Below, piece by piece: positions 16,048-25,427 of a stretch of 64,000 bases of DNA. Each line of letters starts with the position of its first letter. Positions within the stretch are counted from its first letter, which is position 1. The DNA lies in contig CAZLBC010000006.1 of the NCBI GenBank assembly GCA_964557575.1, positions 47,202 to 111,201 of the forward strand, read 5' to 3'. The position numbers and the translations under genes were made by a program. The notes under the pieces are model-generated. The model worked only from the letters and a program-made list of their open reading frames with translations. It was not told where the DNA came from and searched no databases. This DNA comes from CAZLBC01 sp964557575. Its GTDB lineage: Bacteria; Planctomycetota; Phycisphaerae; SM23-33.

Positions 16048-19029
16048 ATGAAAACGACAGTCGCGATCACGATCGTATACGCGGCGATCATGTTCGTGCC
16101 CGCCGCCCGTTCGGCGGCCGGGTCGCGACCCTACGAGATGGAGTGGGCGAACCGCACTACCCCTGACCATCCGGCGCTGACGGGTTTCGAAAACGTAGAA
16201 GGATGGACCGTCGAGACGAGAAATGCCGCGGCGTCGCTAGAGCCCGCCGACGAACGATTTGTTTGGGGTCGCCGCGCCGCGAAGTGTATCTATAGCGGTT
16301 CCGCCGACGGGGGGGTTATCACCGTCAGACCCCCGTCACCGATTCCGATTACCCGTCCGTTCGACTGCATCAATTTCTGGATATACGGCGATAACATCCC
16401 GTGGGGCCGGGATCGGGGCAAGCCGATCGCCCGCGTGGGGGTCATCCTGGCAGGCAGGAACGGGAAGACGCTCGAGGTGCCTTTTCTCCGGAGGCTCGAC
16501 TGGCCCGGATGGTACGTGCTCCACGTCCGCCTGAACCAACATCAGCTCGGCCGGGCCGGGCCGTCGCCGCGTTTTATCGGCATCAGAATACGTAACGCGC
16601 GGCGAACCGCGCCCCGCACGCTGTATTTTGACAACCTGTCCGTCTATCGCGAAACGTTTCCGCCGTTGACCTTCCGACCGCAGCCGAAACCCGGCGTTGA
16701 TTTTTTCGAGGGCCAGGACTGCGGCATTTACACGGGACGCGGGCGGCTTTCTTTCCCCACCGATACACGGACGATACTCCCCGGTGATCCCGGCAGGGAA
16801 TACACCGCAACGGTGCAACGGTCAGGCGGCGGATGGATTTTCCGCTGCCGCGATGAGGACGGCGTGTTGGCATACCGCTACCGGCCCGAGACCGGCACAC
16901 TCGGCGACGTGACCGCCGTCCCGGGGGGCAAGGGCACAGAGGCGTTCAGACCGCTGGCCGGCGGGGGCGTCCGGTTCGCCCCGGAACGTTTCGCCCCCGG
17001 GGCACTGAATCCCGGCGGCGTGTTTATTCCGCGTAAGGCCGGTTCCCCCCTCGTCCCCGAAAAGATTGAAAACATCGACTGCGTGCAACGCGGCGATACC
17101 GTCGTCTCCCGCTGGCGGATGTCAGCCGGCCGGCGCCGGGCCGTGGTGACGTATCGCTTTCGGTTGTGGCGCCGGTCGCTGGTGGTGGATGTGCAGTGTA
17201 CCGGCGGTCAAATCGGAGCGTTCGTTCTCGGCGGGACAGAAGGCCTCGATAATGCCGCCCTGGTGTCCGTGCCCTATCTCACCGGCGAGAACGCCGGGCC
17301 CTGCCGAGGCCGGCCGGCCGTGATCGCCGCCCGCGGCGACGGCCCCGTTTTCATCACCGCCTTCCTCGACCACTACCGCTCGAATGCTTCGCGGTTGTTC
17401 TTCGTAAATAAGACCGGCACACGGGTAGTCTGCAACGGCGGTTCCCGCTACCTGCCCCGCACCGATGGTGTCCGGAACGACTGTTACGAGCGGTTATTTC
17501 TGACCGTTTCGCCGCACTTCGCTGACGTGCTGCCGAATGTGCCGAATCCCGCTTCCCCCTGGCGAAAGACCGCCGCCGGATACCTGGTCACCCACCACGG
17601 GGCCCGCGACCGGGAGAAGGATTACCGGCACTGGCGGGAAGTCGCCCGGTACGGGATGACCGACATCGTGGTGCTGGACCACGAGGTGGGCTGGCGTGAC
17701 GAGTACGAGAGCTTCACCTTTCGGACCCGGCCGGCACCCGGCAAGGGGGGCGATGAGGGCCAGGCCCGCTACGCCCGGCGGCTGAGCGAACTGGGCTTCC
17801 GGTACGGTCTGTACAATAACTACACCGACTTTGCCCCCGTCAACGAATTTTGGAACGGGGACCGGGTGGGCCGCACCCCCGACAACCAGTGGCTGACCGC
17901 CTGGCCGCGGTGCTATTCGCCCCGCCCCCTCTTCGCTGCCGAGTACGAAGAGAAACTCACCCCCGTCATACAGAAGAAGTTCGAACTGACCGCCGGCTAC
18001 TGCGATGTCCACACCGCTATCACTCCCTGGCGGCGGGTTGACTACGATGCCCGGATACCGGGGGCGGGTCGCATGATCGGCCAGTTCTACGCCTACGGAC
18101 GGATCCTTCTCCACCAGCAACGGGTGTGGAACGGACCGGTCTACAGCGAGGGCGGCAACCACTGGTGGTACGCCGGCCTGGTCACCGGCAACAAGAGCGA
18201 TGACCGCGGCTGTAACCTCGCTCTCGATCCCTGGCTCGTGGATTTTGACCTCCGCAAGCTCCATCCCCTCTCCTGCGATGTGGGCTTCGGGAAGTTCAAC
18301 CACTTCATGGACGACGTGGAGAAGGTCGACCGGCAGGAGGTCGTGGACCGCTTCCTGGCCGGGACCGTCGCCTTCGGCCATGCCGGGGAGTTCTTCAATC
18401 ACCCGCGCCGGGTAACGCCCCGCGCGGTTCACGGTTACTACATGCTTCGCGCACTGCAGGCCCGCTACGGGCGGTCGACAGTCGTCGCGATTCGGTACGC
18501 CGGTCCCGGGGGGCGGTTGCTGGACACGGACCGGGCGGTCACGACGGGCGCGTATAAACGTTCGCAGGTTCGCGTCCGGTACGAAAACGGATTGACCGTC
18601 TGGGTCAACGGCAACCGGAAAGACACGTGGCCGATCCCCGGCGGTGTGCTGCCCCCCAATGGATTCGCCGCCAAGAGCGCGTCGGGGGACCTGTCGGTCT
18701 TCAGTGGTCTCCGTGACGGCCGGCGGGCGGATTATGTCGATGCGCCCGCCTACACCTACGTCAACGGTCGCGGGACCACGGCCGTGTTTCCCGCCGCTGC
18801 GGCCGACGGTGTCCTGGTAATCCTGAAAAAGGACGGCGGCCGGCGGGAACTGATCCCCGTCGGCAGGTGCCGGACGATCGCCGTCAAGAAACCGGCCGGT
18901 CCGGTGACCGTAACGGCCCTGGACCGGGAAGGATCGTCCGCCGGCCCCGTCACCACAGAGACGAGAGACGGGTACCTCTACCTGTGGTCGCGGAACGGGG
19001 TCTTCAGCTACCGTGTCGCGGGCGGGTAA
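16048..19029 (+). CDS. Large exported protein, probable glycoside hydrolase-like barrel, family unknown
   Basis: A 993-aa protein. The ATG at 16048 opens a signal peptide (cut near ARS-AAG). No ribosome site precedes it, but a TACACT hexamer ends 10 bases before the ATG, so the message could be leaderless. The N-terminal ~220 residues look like a carbohydrate-binding jelly roll (FENVEGWTVET, CINFWIYGDNIPWG, TLYFDNLSVYR). A beta-rich middle follows. Then residues ~510-820 read as a barrel: TDIVVLDHEVGWRDEYESF, GFRYGLYNNYTDF, TAGYCDVHTAITPWRRVDYD and VYSEGGNHWWYAG. Acidic residues in the D-x-E, C-D-V-H and SEGG segments are candidate catalytic groups. Beta domains end the protein. I do not recognise a specific GH family. 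Confidence 0.7.
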   Translation: MKTTVAITIVYAAIMFVPAARSAAGSRPYEMEWANRTTPDHPALTGFENVEGWTVETRNAAASLEPADERFVWGRRAAKCIYSGSADGGVITVRPPSPIPITRPFDCINFWIYGDNIPWGRDRGKPIARVGVILAGRNGKTLEVPFLRRLDWPGWYVLHVRLNQHQLGRAGPSPRFIGIRIRNARRTAPRTLYFDNLSVYRETFPPLTFRPQPKPGVDFFEGQDCGIYTGRGRLSFPTDTRTILPGDPGREYTATVQRSGGGWIFRCRDEDGVLAYRYRPETGTLGDVTAVPGGKGTEAFRPLAGGGVRFAPERFAPGALNPGGVFIPRKAGSPLVPEKIENIDCVQRGDTVVSRWRMSAGRRRAVVTYRFRLWRRSLVVDVQCTGGQIGAFVLGGTEGLDNAALVSVPYLTGENAGPCRGRPAVIAARGDGPVFITAFLDHYRSNASRLFFVNKTGTRVVCNGGSRYLPRTDGVRNDCYERLFLTVSPHFADVLPNVPNPASPWRKTAAGYLVTHHGARDREKDYRHWREVARYGMTDIVVLDHEVGWRDEYESFTFRTRPAPGKGGDEGQARYARRLSELGFRYGLYNNYTDFAPVNEFWNGDRVGRTPDNQWLTAWPRCYSPRPLFAAEYEEKLTPVIQKKFELTAGYCDVHTAITPWRRVDYDARIPGAGRMIGQFYAYGRILLHQQRVWNGPVYSEGGNHWWYAGLVTGNKSDDRGCNLALDPWLVDFDLRKLHPLSCDVGFGKFNHFMDDVEKVDRQEVVDRFLAGTVAFGHAGEFFNHPRRVTPRAVHGYYMLRALQARYGRSTVVAIRYAGPGGRLLDTDRAVTTGAYKRSQVRVRYENGLTVWVNGNRKDTWPIPGGVLPPNGFAAKSASGDLSVFSGLRDGRRADYVDAPAYTYVNGRGTTAVFPAAAADGVLVILKKDGGRRELIPVGRCRTIAVKKPAGPVTVTALDREGSSAGPVTTETRDGYLYLWSRNGVFSYRVAGG

Positions 19030-19185
19030 CGGGGGGCGATACACACCCCCTGAAACGGCTGCTTGAGTTCTATACGAACTACTTCGCGGCCTGAGTTCGG
19101 CCCCCGCGCCGCCGGTCCGCCGTTTTTGGTCACGATCCGTGGCCCGGTGCAGCGGGGTGATTCCGTCACACCGCGGCCGGGGCGA

Positions 19186-20316
19186 TCACTTGTACTCGAT
19201 CCCGGCCTTCTCGGCCTGGACCCGGAGGGTCTCGACGACCTGCTCGTCGAAGCCGTCCCGTTTTCCCCCGCCCTTTTCCAATTCCTTGCGGATGTATGCC
19301 GCGCGCTTATTGGAAAGCTCCCTGATCTGTGCCGCGATCTTTTTTCGCTTTGCCTGCTGCTGGGCAACGTAGGCCTTCCGTTCCGCGGCGGACATCGATT
19401 TCATCTCCGCGGGCAGGTCGTCCTTTTTCAGGTCAGCCAGCGTCACCTTCTTTTCCTCGATGGCCTGGACAAGGTCCGCCGAGCCGGCCCGGCCGCTCTT
19501 GGCGGCGAAGGAAGCCCGGTCGGCGGCGGCGGGCGCGGCCTCGGGCTTCGCGCCCATTGACAATGCCGCAGAATTCAGTTTTCGGGCCGCGGTCTGTTCT
19601 TTTTCGCTGCCGTAGACGACAACGGTCTTGACCAGGGCGGCGTTCTGCTTGGCGAGTTCAGCGTCGTAGGGAGTGGCGATGTCCCTGACCCCGCCGTCCT
19701 GGGCGATCGCGACGAACCGGCCCTCCGCGGCCGCGGCGATCTCCTGCCAGACCTTCCGGGCCTGCCCGTTGGTTCCGCAGAGGACGGTGTTGATGTAGAT
19801 GCCCTTCTCGATCGCGCTGGTGGCGAGCTTATCGTAGGTCGGGACGTCCGTGTACTCGTTGTGCGGGGGATAATCGCCGACAAGGTAGATGATCTTAACC
19901 GCCCCCTCGCGGTGGCTGAGGTCAGTCCAGTTGAGCGTGTTGATCGCGTCGTGGAGGGCCTGGTTGACGTTCTCGGGACCGTCGCCGCCGCCGTTGGCGT
20001 TGAACGCCATCAGTTTTTCGTAAATCTTGTCGATGTTGTCGGTCAGGTCGAAGACCTTCGTCACGTACGCATCGCCCTTGTCCCGGTATCCCACGAGGCC
20101 CATGCGGACCTTCGGCTTCGGGTCGCCGAGGACGATCTGGTTGGCGATCGACCAGATCTTCTTCTTCGCCCCGGCGATCAGTCCGCCCATCGAGCCGGTG
20201 GTGTCGAGCACGAACGCCACGTCCACGATCGGCTGTTTTTCCCGGGGCTTTTCGTTGGCGAACGCGCAGTTGCAGGCGAGGACCAGCACCGCCGCGGGTA
20301 TCGTTGTGTTTTTCAT
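19186..20316 (-). CDS. Exported von Willebrand factor type A (VWA) domain protein
   Basis: A 376-aa protein with a signal peptide (cut near AFA-NEK). A VWA domain covers about residues 30-215. The MIDAS metal site is DTTGSMG at ~38-44 (D-x-T-x-S, a common variant of DxSxS), with GLVGYRDKGDAY and IYLVGDYPPHNEY giving the later acidic ligands. The C-terminal ~150 residues are charged and helical (KKVTLADLKKDDLP, AAERKAYVAQQQAKRKKIAAQIREL), suggesting a coiled segment. The VWA fold usually mediates protein-protein contacts. GGAGGAACG precedes the ATG. It is followed on the same strand, 5' side, by the metal-efflux cluster but is separated by ~130 bases of non-coding sequence, so co-regulation is uncertain. 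Confidence 0.85.
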   Translation of the reverse strand: MKNTTIPAAVLVLACNCAFANEKPREKQPIVDVAFVLDTTGSMGGLIAGAKKKIWSIANQIVLGDPKPKVRMGLVGYRDKGDAYVTKVFDLTDNIDKIYEKLMAFNANGGGDGPENVNQALHDAINTLNWTDLSHREGAVKIIYLVGDYPPHNEYTDVPTYDKLATSAIEKGIYINTVLCGTNGQARKVWQEIAAAAEGRFVAIAQDGGVRDIATPYDAELAKQNAALVKTVVVYGSEKEQTAARKLNSAALSMGAKPEAAPAAADRASFAAKSGRAGSADLVQAIEEKKVTLADLKKDDLPAEMKSMSAAERKAYVAQQQAKRKKIAAQIRELSNKRAAYIRKELEKGGGKRDGFDEQVVETLRVQAEKAGIEYK

Positions 20317-20443
20317 CGTCGTTCCTCCGCATAGTCATGCTTTTCGGTTACGCTACCCCTTTGACGCGGGAAGAGTGCACCTGTTCCCGAAAAAACGGAA
20401 CTGAAGAGAACATTTTCAACGGGGGGGCGATCCCCGTTTTCGG

Positions 20444-23400
20444 TCACCGTTTCTTCGGCTCGAACCACCCGTAGACGGCGGGAATGACGAAGAGCGTCAG
20501 GAGCGTCGACGTGGTCAGCCCGAACACCACGACGGTCGCCAGCGGCCGCTGGACCTCCGAACCCGTACCGGTCGACAGCAGCAGCGGCATGAGTCCGAGA
20601 ATCGTCGTGACCGCCGTCATGAGGACCGGTCGCAGGCGCATAAGCCCCCCCTCCATGAGGGCGGTATGCAGATCCATGCCTTCCTCCCGGAGCCGCCTGA
20701 TGTTGCCCACCAGGACGAGGCCGTTCTGCACCGCGATCCCGAAGAGGGCGATGAACCCCACCGAGGCGGGAACGGAGAGGTATTCCTCCATCACCAGCAG
20801 GCCAAGGACGCCCCCGATCAGGGCCAGGGGGACGTTGACGATGATGACCATCGCGAGCCGGGGGGACCCGAACGTCATCCAGAGCATCAGGAACACGCCC
20901 GCGATCACCAGGGGCACGATGATCGACAGCCGGCCCATGGCCCGCCGCTGGTTTTCGAACTGTCCGCCGTATGCGACGAAGTAGCCCGGCGGGAGGTCGA
21001 TGTTTTCATCGATTCTCGAGCGAACGTCTTCAAAGACACCGCCGAGGTCCCGGCCGCGGACGTTCGCCTGTATGACCCAGCGCCGCTGGTTTTTCTCCCG
21101 GTTGATCTGGATGGGACCGGTGACCTCCCGGACGTCGGCGACCTGCGCAAGGGCGACCCGGCCGCCCGAGGCGGTCGAGACCCGGAGGTTCCTGATATCA
21201 TCGGGTGTTGAACGGGCCGATTTCTTCAGCCGCACGTGGATCCCGAATCGCCTGGTGTCGAGGAACATGGTGTCGATTACCTCCCCGCCGACGGCCAGCT
21301 CGATGAGCTCCAGTATCTGCCCGACGCTGATCCCTTCCCGGGCGCAGGCCCGGCGGTCGGGTATGACCTGGACCTGGGGCTGGCCGAAACTCTGCTCGGC
21401 CGAGAGGTCGACCAGGCCGTCGATCCCTTCCAGTTCGCGGGTGATCAGGTTCGCCTGTTTCCTGAGAACGTCGAGGTTTTCGCCGTAGACCTTGATCGCC
21501 AGTTCGGCCTTGGTGCCCGAGAGCAGTTCGTCGAAGGCGTTCTGGATAGGCTGGGTGAAATTGAGCTGCACGCCGGGAAACGCCGACAGTTCCTCGTCCA
21601 GGGCCGCGACGAGTTCCCGCTTGCGGCGGAAGACGGACCACTGGGATTCGGGTTTGAGTTCTATGTGGATCTCGGCGTAATTGACGGGGTGGGGGTGGCT
21701 GCCGGCCTCCGGCCTGCCGATACGGGAGATGACCTCTTTCACTTCCCCGTATGTCATGATCTTGCGCTCCATGCGGACCACGATATCCCGGGCCTTTTCC
21801 AGCGAGATCGAGGGGGACATGGTGACGCCGATCATGATCGAACCTTCCTCGAGGGTGGGCACGAATTCCGTTCCCACCAGCGGCAGGACGGCGATCGCCG
21901 CGAGGAAGGCCGCGACGGCGACGACAACCACGATATATCGTCTGCGTATCGCCCAGGAGAGGGCGGGCCGGTAGATCGTCTTCAGGGCGGTCACCAGGAA
22001 AAATTCCCGGTGTTCCTTCTTTTTCAACAGGTACATCGAGAGGACCGGCGAGACGATGAGGGCCATGGCCATCGAACCGAGCAGCGCGAAGCTGATGGTG
22101 AAGGCCAGGGGCCGAAACATCTTCCCTTCCACGCCCTCGAGCGTGAATATCGGCGTGAATACGAGAATAATGATGGCTATCGAAAACGTGATCGGACGGG
22201 CGACTTCGCCGGCGGCCCGGTGCACGATTGCCAGCGTGCTGCTGCCGGCGTGTGCCGGGTCGCTCAGGTGGCGGTGGATGTTTTCGACCATGACGATGGA
22301 ACCGTCGCCGAGCATGCCGATTCCGATGGCGATGCCCCCGAGGGACATGAGGTTCGCCGAGACGTTATTCCAGCCCATGAAGATGACCGAGATGAGGGCG
22401 GAGACCGGCAGCGAGAGGGCCACGATGACGGCCGTGCGGAGGTTGCCCAGGAACAGCGCGAGGGCGAGGACCACCAGGCACGCGCCGATGAGCAGTGCCT
22501 TCTTGATCGTCATGGTCGCCTGCTGAACGAGTTTCGACTGCTCGTAGTAGGGGACCAGTTCGACACCGTCCGGCAGGGCCGCCTGTACCTCATCGACCTT
22601 TGCGTAGAGTTCGTCGATGACCGCGGAGGTGTTTTCGCCGTAGAGCTTCAGGACCATCCCCGAGACCACCTCCGATTCCCCGTTTCGGGTGACCACGCCG
22701 CGGCGTATCCGGTGGCCGTAATCGACATCGGCGATATCCGCGATACGCACGGCCGTACCCTGTTCGACCTTGAGCGGTATCTGCCGTATGCCCTCCAGGC
22801 TTTTGAGGTACCCCATGCCCCTGACGAGGTGCTCCTCGAAACCCAGCACCAGGAACTGGCCGCCGACGTTCCGGTTGTTCGCCCTGACCGCCGCGACCAG
22901 GTCCGTCATGGAGAGTTCATATTTTCGCAGGGCATTCGGGTCGACCCGTATCTGGTACTGGAGGACATAACCCCCGATGGACAGCACGTCGGTAACGCCC
23001 GGCACGCCCTGGAGCTGCAGCGTGACTACCCAGTCGTTGAGTTCCCGCAGGTAGGTCGCGGTGTCCTTGCCGCCGGTATTCACGGTCTCGTCGGCGGTCA
23101 GGTAGTAGAGGAAGATCTGGCCGAGGCCGGTCGCTATCGGGCCGAGCGCGGGCGGATCGTGCATGTCGGGGAGGTCCGACCGCGCGTCGCTGAGCCGCTG
23201 GGAGACGAGCTGGCGGGCGAAGTAGATATCGGTGCCCTCCTCGAAGTAGACGTATATCACCGCCATGCCGAACGCCGAGGTGGACTTGATCTGCGTCACG
23301 CCCGGCAGGCCGTTCATCGATGTTTCGATCGGGTAGGTGATCAGGCGCTCGATTTCCTCGGGCGCCATGCCGTGTGCCTCGGCGAAGATCGGCACCATGA

Positions 23401-23551
23401 TCGGGGAGATGTCGGGAAAGGCGTCTACCGGCATTGCCGTGTATTCGTATATCCCGTACCCCGTCACCGCCAGGAGCAGTACCATGACGAGCCCGTGCGT
23501 TCGCAGCGAGGTGTCTATCAACCGGTCTTCGAATCCTCTTCGTTCATCCAT
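20444..23551 (-). CDS. Heavy-metal efflux RND transporter, inner-membrane pump (CusA/CzcA family)
   Basis: A 1035-aa proton-driven pump. It has 12 predicted membrane spans in the usual 1+5+1+5 arrangement, with two large periplasmic loops. The fourth-span region reads GGIAIGIGMLGDGSIVMVENI, with the Asp and Glu used for proton relay in the heavy-metal RND group. The porter loop includes TEFVPTLEEGSIMIGVTMSP, typical of CzcA/CusA. Methionine-triad positions needed to separate Cu/Ag from Zn/Co/Ni substrates cannot be assigned without alignment. The gene is third in a minus-strand operon after the CusC- and CusB-like genes, with 30 bases from the adaptor stop. Length is normal for the family. 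Confidence 0.93.
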   Translation of the reverse strand: MDERRGFEDRLIDTSLRTHGLVMVLLLAVTGYGIYEYTAMPVDAFPDISPIMVPIFAEAHGMAPEEIERLITYPIETSMNGLPGVTQIKSTSAFGMAVIYVYFEEGTDIYFARQLVSQRLSDARSDLPDMHDPPALGPIATGLGQIFLYYLTADETVNTGGKDTATYLRELNDWVVTLQLQGVPGVTDVLSIGGYVLQYQIRVDPNALRKYELSMTDLVAAVRANNRNVGGQFLVLGFEEHLVRGMGYLKSLEGIRQIPLKVEQGTAVRIADIADVDYGHRIRRGVVTRNGESEVVSGMVLKLYGENTSAVIDELYAKVDEVQAALPDGVELVPYYEQSKLVQQATMTIKKALLIGACLVVLALALFLGNLRTAVIVALSLPVSALISVIFMGWNNVSANLMSLGGIAIGIGMLGDGSIVMVENIHRHLSDPAHAGSSTLAIVHRAAGEVARPITFSIAIIILVFTPIFTLEGVEGKMFRPLAFTISFALLGSMAMALIVSPVLSMYLLKKKEHREFFLVTALKTIYRPALSWAIRRRYIVVVVAVAAFLAAIAVLPLVGTEFVPTLEEGSIMIGVTMSPSISLEKARDIVVRMERKIMTYGEVKEVISRIGRPEAGSHPHPVNYAEIHIELKPESQWSVFRRKRELVAALDEELSAFPGVQLNFTQPIQNAFDELLSGTKAELAIKVYGENLDVLRKQANLITRELEGIDGLVDLSAEQSFGQPQVQVIPDRRACAREGISVGQILELIELAVGGEVIDTMFLDTRRFGIHVRLKKSARSTPDDIRNLRVSTASGGRVALAQVADVREVTGPIQINREKNQRRWVIQANVRGRDLGGVFEDVRSRIDENIDLPPGYFVAYGGQFENQRRAMGRLSIIVPLVIAGVFLMLWMTFGSPRLAMVIIVNVPLALIGGVLGLLVMEEYLSVPASVGFIALFGIAVQNGLVLVGNIRRLREEGMDLHTALMEGGLMRLRPVLMTAVTTILGLMPLLLSTGTGSEVQRPLATVVVFGLTTSTLLTLFVIPAVYGWFEPKKR

Positions 23552-23581
23552 CGCGATTATTCCTTGTCCTGCGCGTCGGTA

Positions 23582-25425
23582 TCAGTGGCCGTGCCCGGCG
23601 TGGGCGCCGAGCCCGCTGGTGACGATCTCCGCCTTGAGGTGAAAGGCGCCGCGTGAAACGTAACGATCACCCCGATGGAGACCGGAGACGATTTCCACGC
23701 GGCTGCCCGAACGCCTGCCGGTAGTGACGATTGCCGGGGTGAATCCTTCGCCGGCGGGGACGAAGACCACCGTCTCCGACTCGATTCTCTGAACGGCGTC
23801 GGCGGAGACCGTGACCGGGACTTCCACGGTGCCGGCTTCTATGGCGGCGTCCGCGAAGAGGCCGGGCCGGTAGCGTCCCCCCGGGTTCGGCAGGACGAGG
23901 CGGGCGGTGCCGGTGCGCGTCGTTGTATCGACGAGCGGGAACACCACCGCGATACGGCCGTCCGCCGGCGGTACGCCCTTTCCCGGTGCGATGCGAACCG
24001 CCTGTCCCGCGCGGACGTAGGCGAGGTCCTTCTGGTAGACACTGAGGTCGACCCAGACGGTGGACAGGTCGGCGATGGTGAAGACCTCGGTCGACCCGTC
24101 GAGCTTTTCTCCCCTGACGATGTGTTTCTCGATGATGATGCCGTCGAACGGGGCCCGCAGCGTATAGTGGCCGAGTGTCCGTTCGTCGATCTCCTTCTCG
24201 TCCGTGACGGGGACCGCCTTCGTTCCGTTCCCGTCGCCGCATTGTTTGCAGTCCGGATTCCCGCAGTCGCAGGGTTCGGCGGTGTTCGTGATGTCGGCCG
24301 CCCGGGAATCCAGGGCATGGATCTCTTCACGATCCAGCCCGAGCAGACGGAGCGTTCTTCTCGCCGCCTTCAGTTTCAATGTCATTTCGCGACGGGATTG
24401 CCGGGCCTCGACGAAGTCGGTCCACGCCGAGAAGGAGACGCTGCTCCGCGCGGCGACATACCGGGCGACGGCCTTTTTGTACGCGTTTTCCGCCCGGTGC
24501 AGTTCGGCGGCGCTGGTGACCTTCTGCTCGAAGAGCCGTTTTTCCCGCCGGTATTCCGCCCCGGCGAAGCGGGTCTCCGAATAGGCCGACAGGAGCCGGG
24601 CGTGACCCTCGCCGACCTCTTCGAATTCGGCGGCCTGCAGTTCCTCGATCGACGGAGATGTCGCCAGCAGCGCGACCAGTTTCTTGACGTTCTGGTGGAC
24701 GGCCTGCGCCCGATCCAACGTGATGCTGCAGCAGTTGAGTTCGCTGAGCTTCGCCAGGTAGTCGATACGGGCCGCGCCGAGTTCCGCGCTGTCGAGGACC
24801 GCGAGCGCCTGGCCGGCCGTCACGGCATCGCCGATGTGCACCATGACCTGCCGGACAATGCCGGGCGCCCGGGGGACGAGGTGAACCGCGCGGTCCTCGT
24901 TGATGACGATCCGGGCCGGGAGGTTGATGCGCCGTTCGATCGTTCCGGGGCCGGCGCTGTTCGTTTCTATGCCGAATTCCTCTATCTGTTCGGCGCTGAG
25001 GACTACCGCCGCCGTGTCGCCGCCGTCATCGTGGCCGCCGTCTTCCCCGCCGGCATCGTGATCGTGGCCGCCGTNNNNNNNNNNNNNNNNNNNNNNNNNN
25101 NNNNNNNNNNNNNNNNNNNNNNNNNNNNNNNNNNNNNNNNNNNNNNNNNNNNNNNNNNNNNNNNNNNNNNNNNNCCGCCGTCATCGTGGCCGCCGTCTTC
25201 CCCGCCGGCATCGTGATCGTGGCCGCCGTGTTCCCCGCCGGCATCGTGATCGTGGCCGCCGTGTTCCCCGGCCGCTTCATGTTCATGGTCTTCGTGTCCT
25301 GCCGCGGCTGCGTGGTCGTGGCCGCCGTGTTCTTCCTCGCGGGCCGCCGTCAGCAGGGGAAAGGCCGCGATCGCGCAGAGAATCAGGAGCCCCGTTCCGA
25401 GGGTTGCATAGGTGGCGTATTTCAT
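23582..25425 (-). CDS. Heavy-metal efflux periplasmic adaptor (CusB/CzcB-like), interrupted by the assembly gap
   Basis: Membrane-fusion protein linking the RND pump to the outer-membrane channel. It starts at 25425, two bases after the CusC-like stop, with a signal or anchor segment (LGTGLLILCAIAAFPLL). A His/Asp-rich repeat follows (GGHDHDAGGE, ten residues per copy), probably metal-binding. The 100-N run lies in this repeat and puts the two halves out of frame. The 55 bases on each side of the gap are identical; removing one copy plus the Ns restores one frame of about 562 residues. Downstream are the hairpin/lipoyl-like region, a Cys cluster CDCGNPDCKQC, and beta-barrel domains (YTLRAPFDGIIIEKHIVRGE). 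Repeat number is therefore uncertain. Confidence 0.88.
25020..25264. repeat. Tandem GGHDHDAGGE-coding repeat containing the 100-N assembly gap (25075-25174)
   Basis: The repeat unit is 30 bases and encodes GGHDHDAGGE on the minus strand, with at least three recognisable copies counting degenerate ones. The Ns fill 25075-25174 exactly. Bases 25020-25074 and 25175-25229 are identical over 55 positions, which is what overlapping contig ends produce when a scaffolder inserts a fixed-size gap. Frame is recovered if the duplicate flank and Ns are removed. Extra copies of 30 bases would also keep frame, so the true copy number cannot be fixed here. Confidence 0.85.
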
Positions 25426-25427
25426 GG

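Noticed and set aside
19030..19060. GGGGG-N9-CCCCC hairpin as a terminator after the 993-aa gene
   Set aside because: The stem is only five bases and no T-run follows.
21236..23656. 806-codon plus-strand open frame over the CusA-like gene
   Set aside because: Shadow frame of a clear RND pump; composition is low-complexity with many Asp, Arg and Gly.
25020..25264. Tandem 30-bp units considered as a CRISPR array
   Set aside because: The units are contiguous and encode GGHDHDAGGE in frame; there are no spacers and no cas genes.
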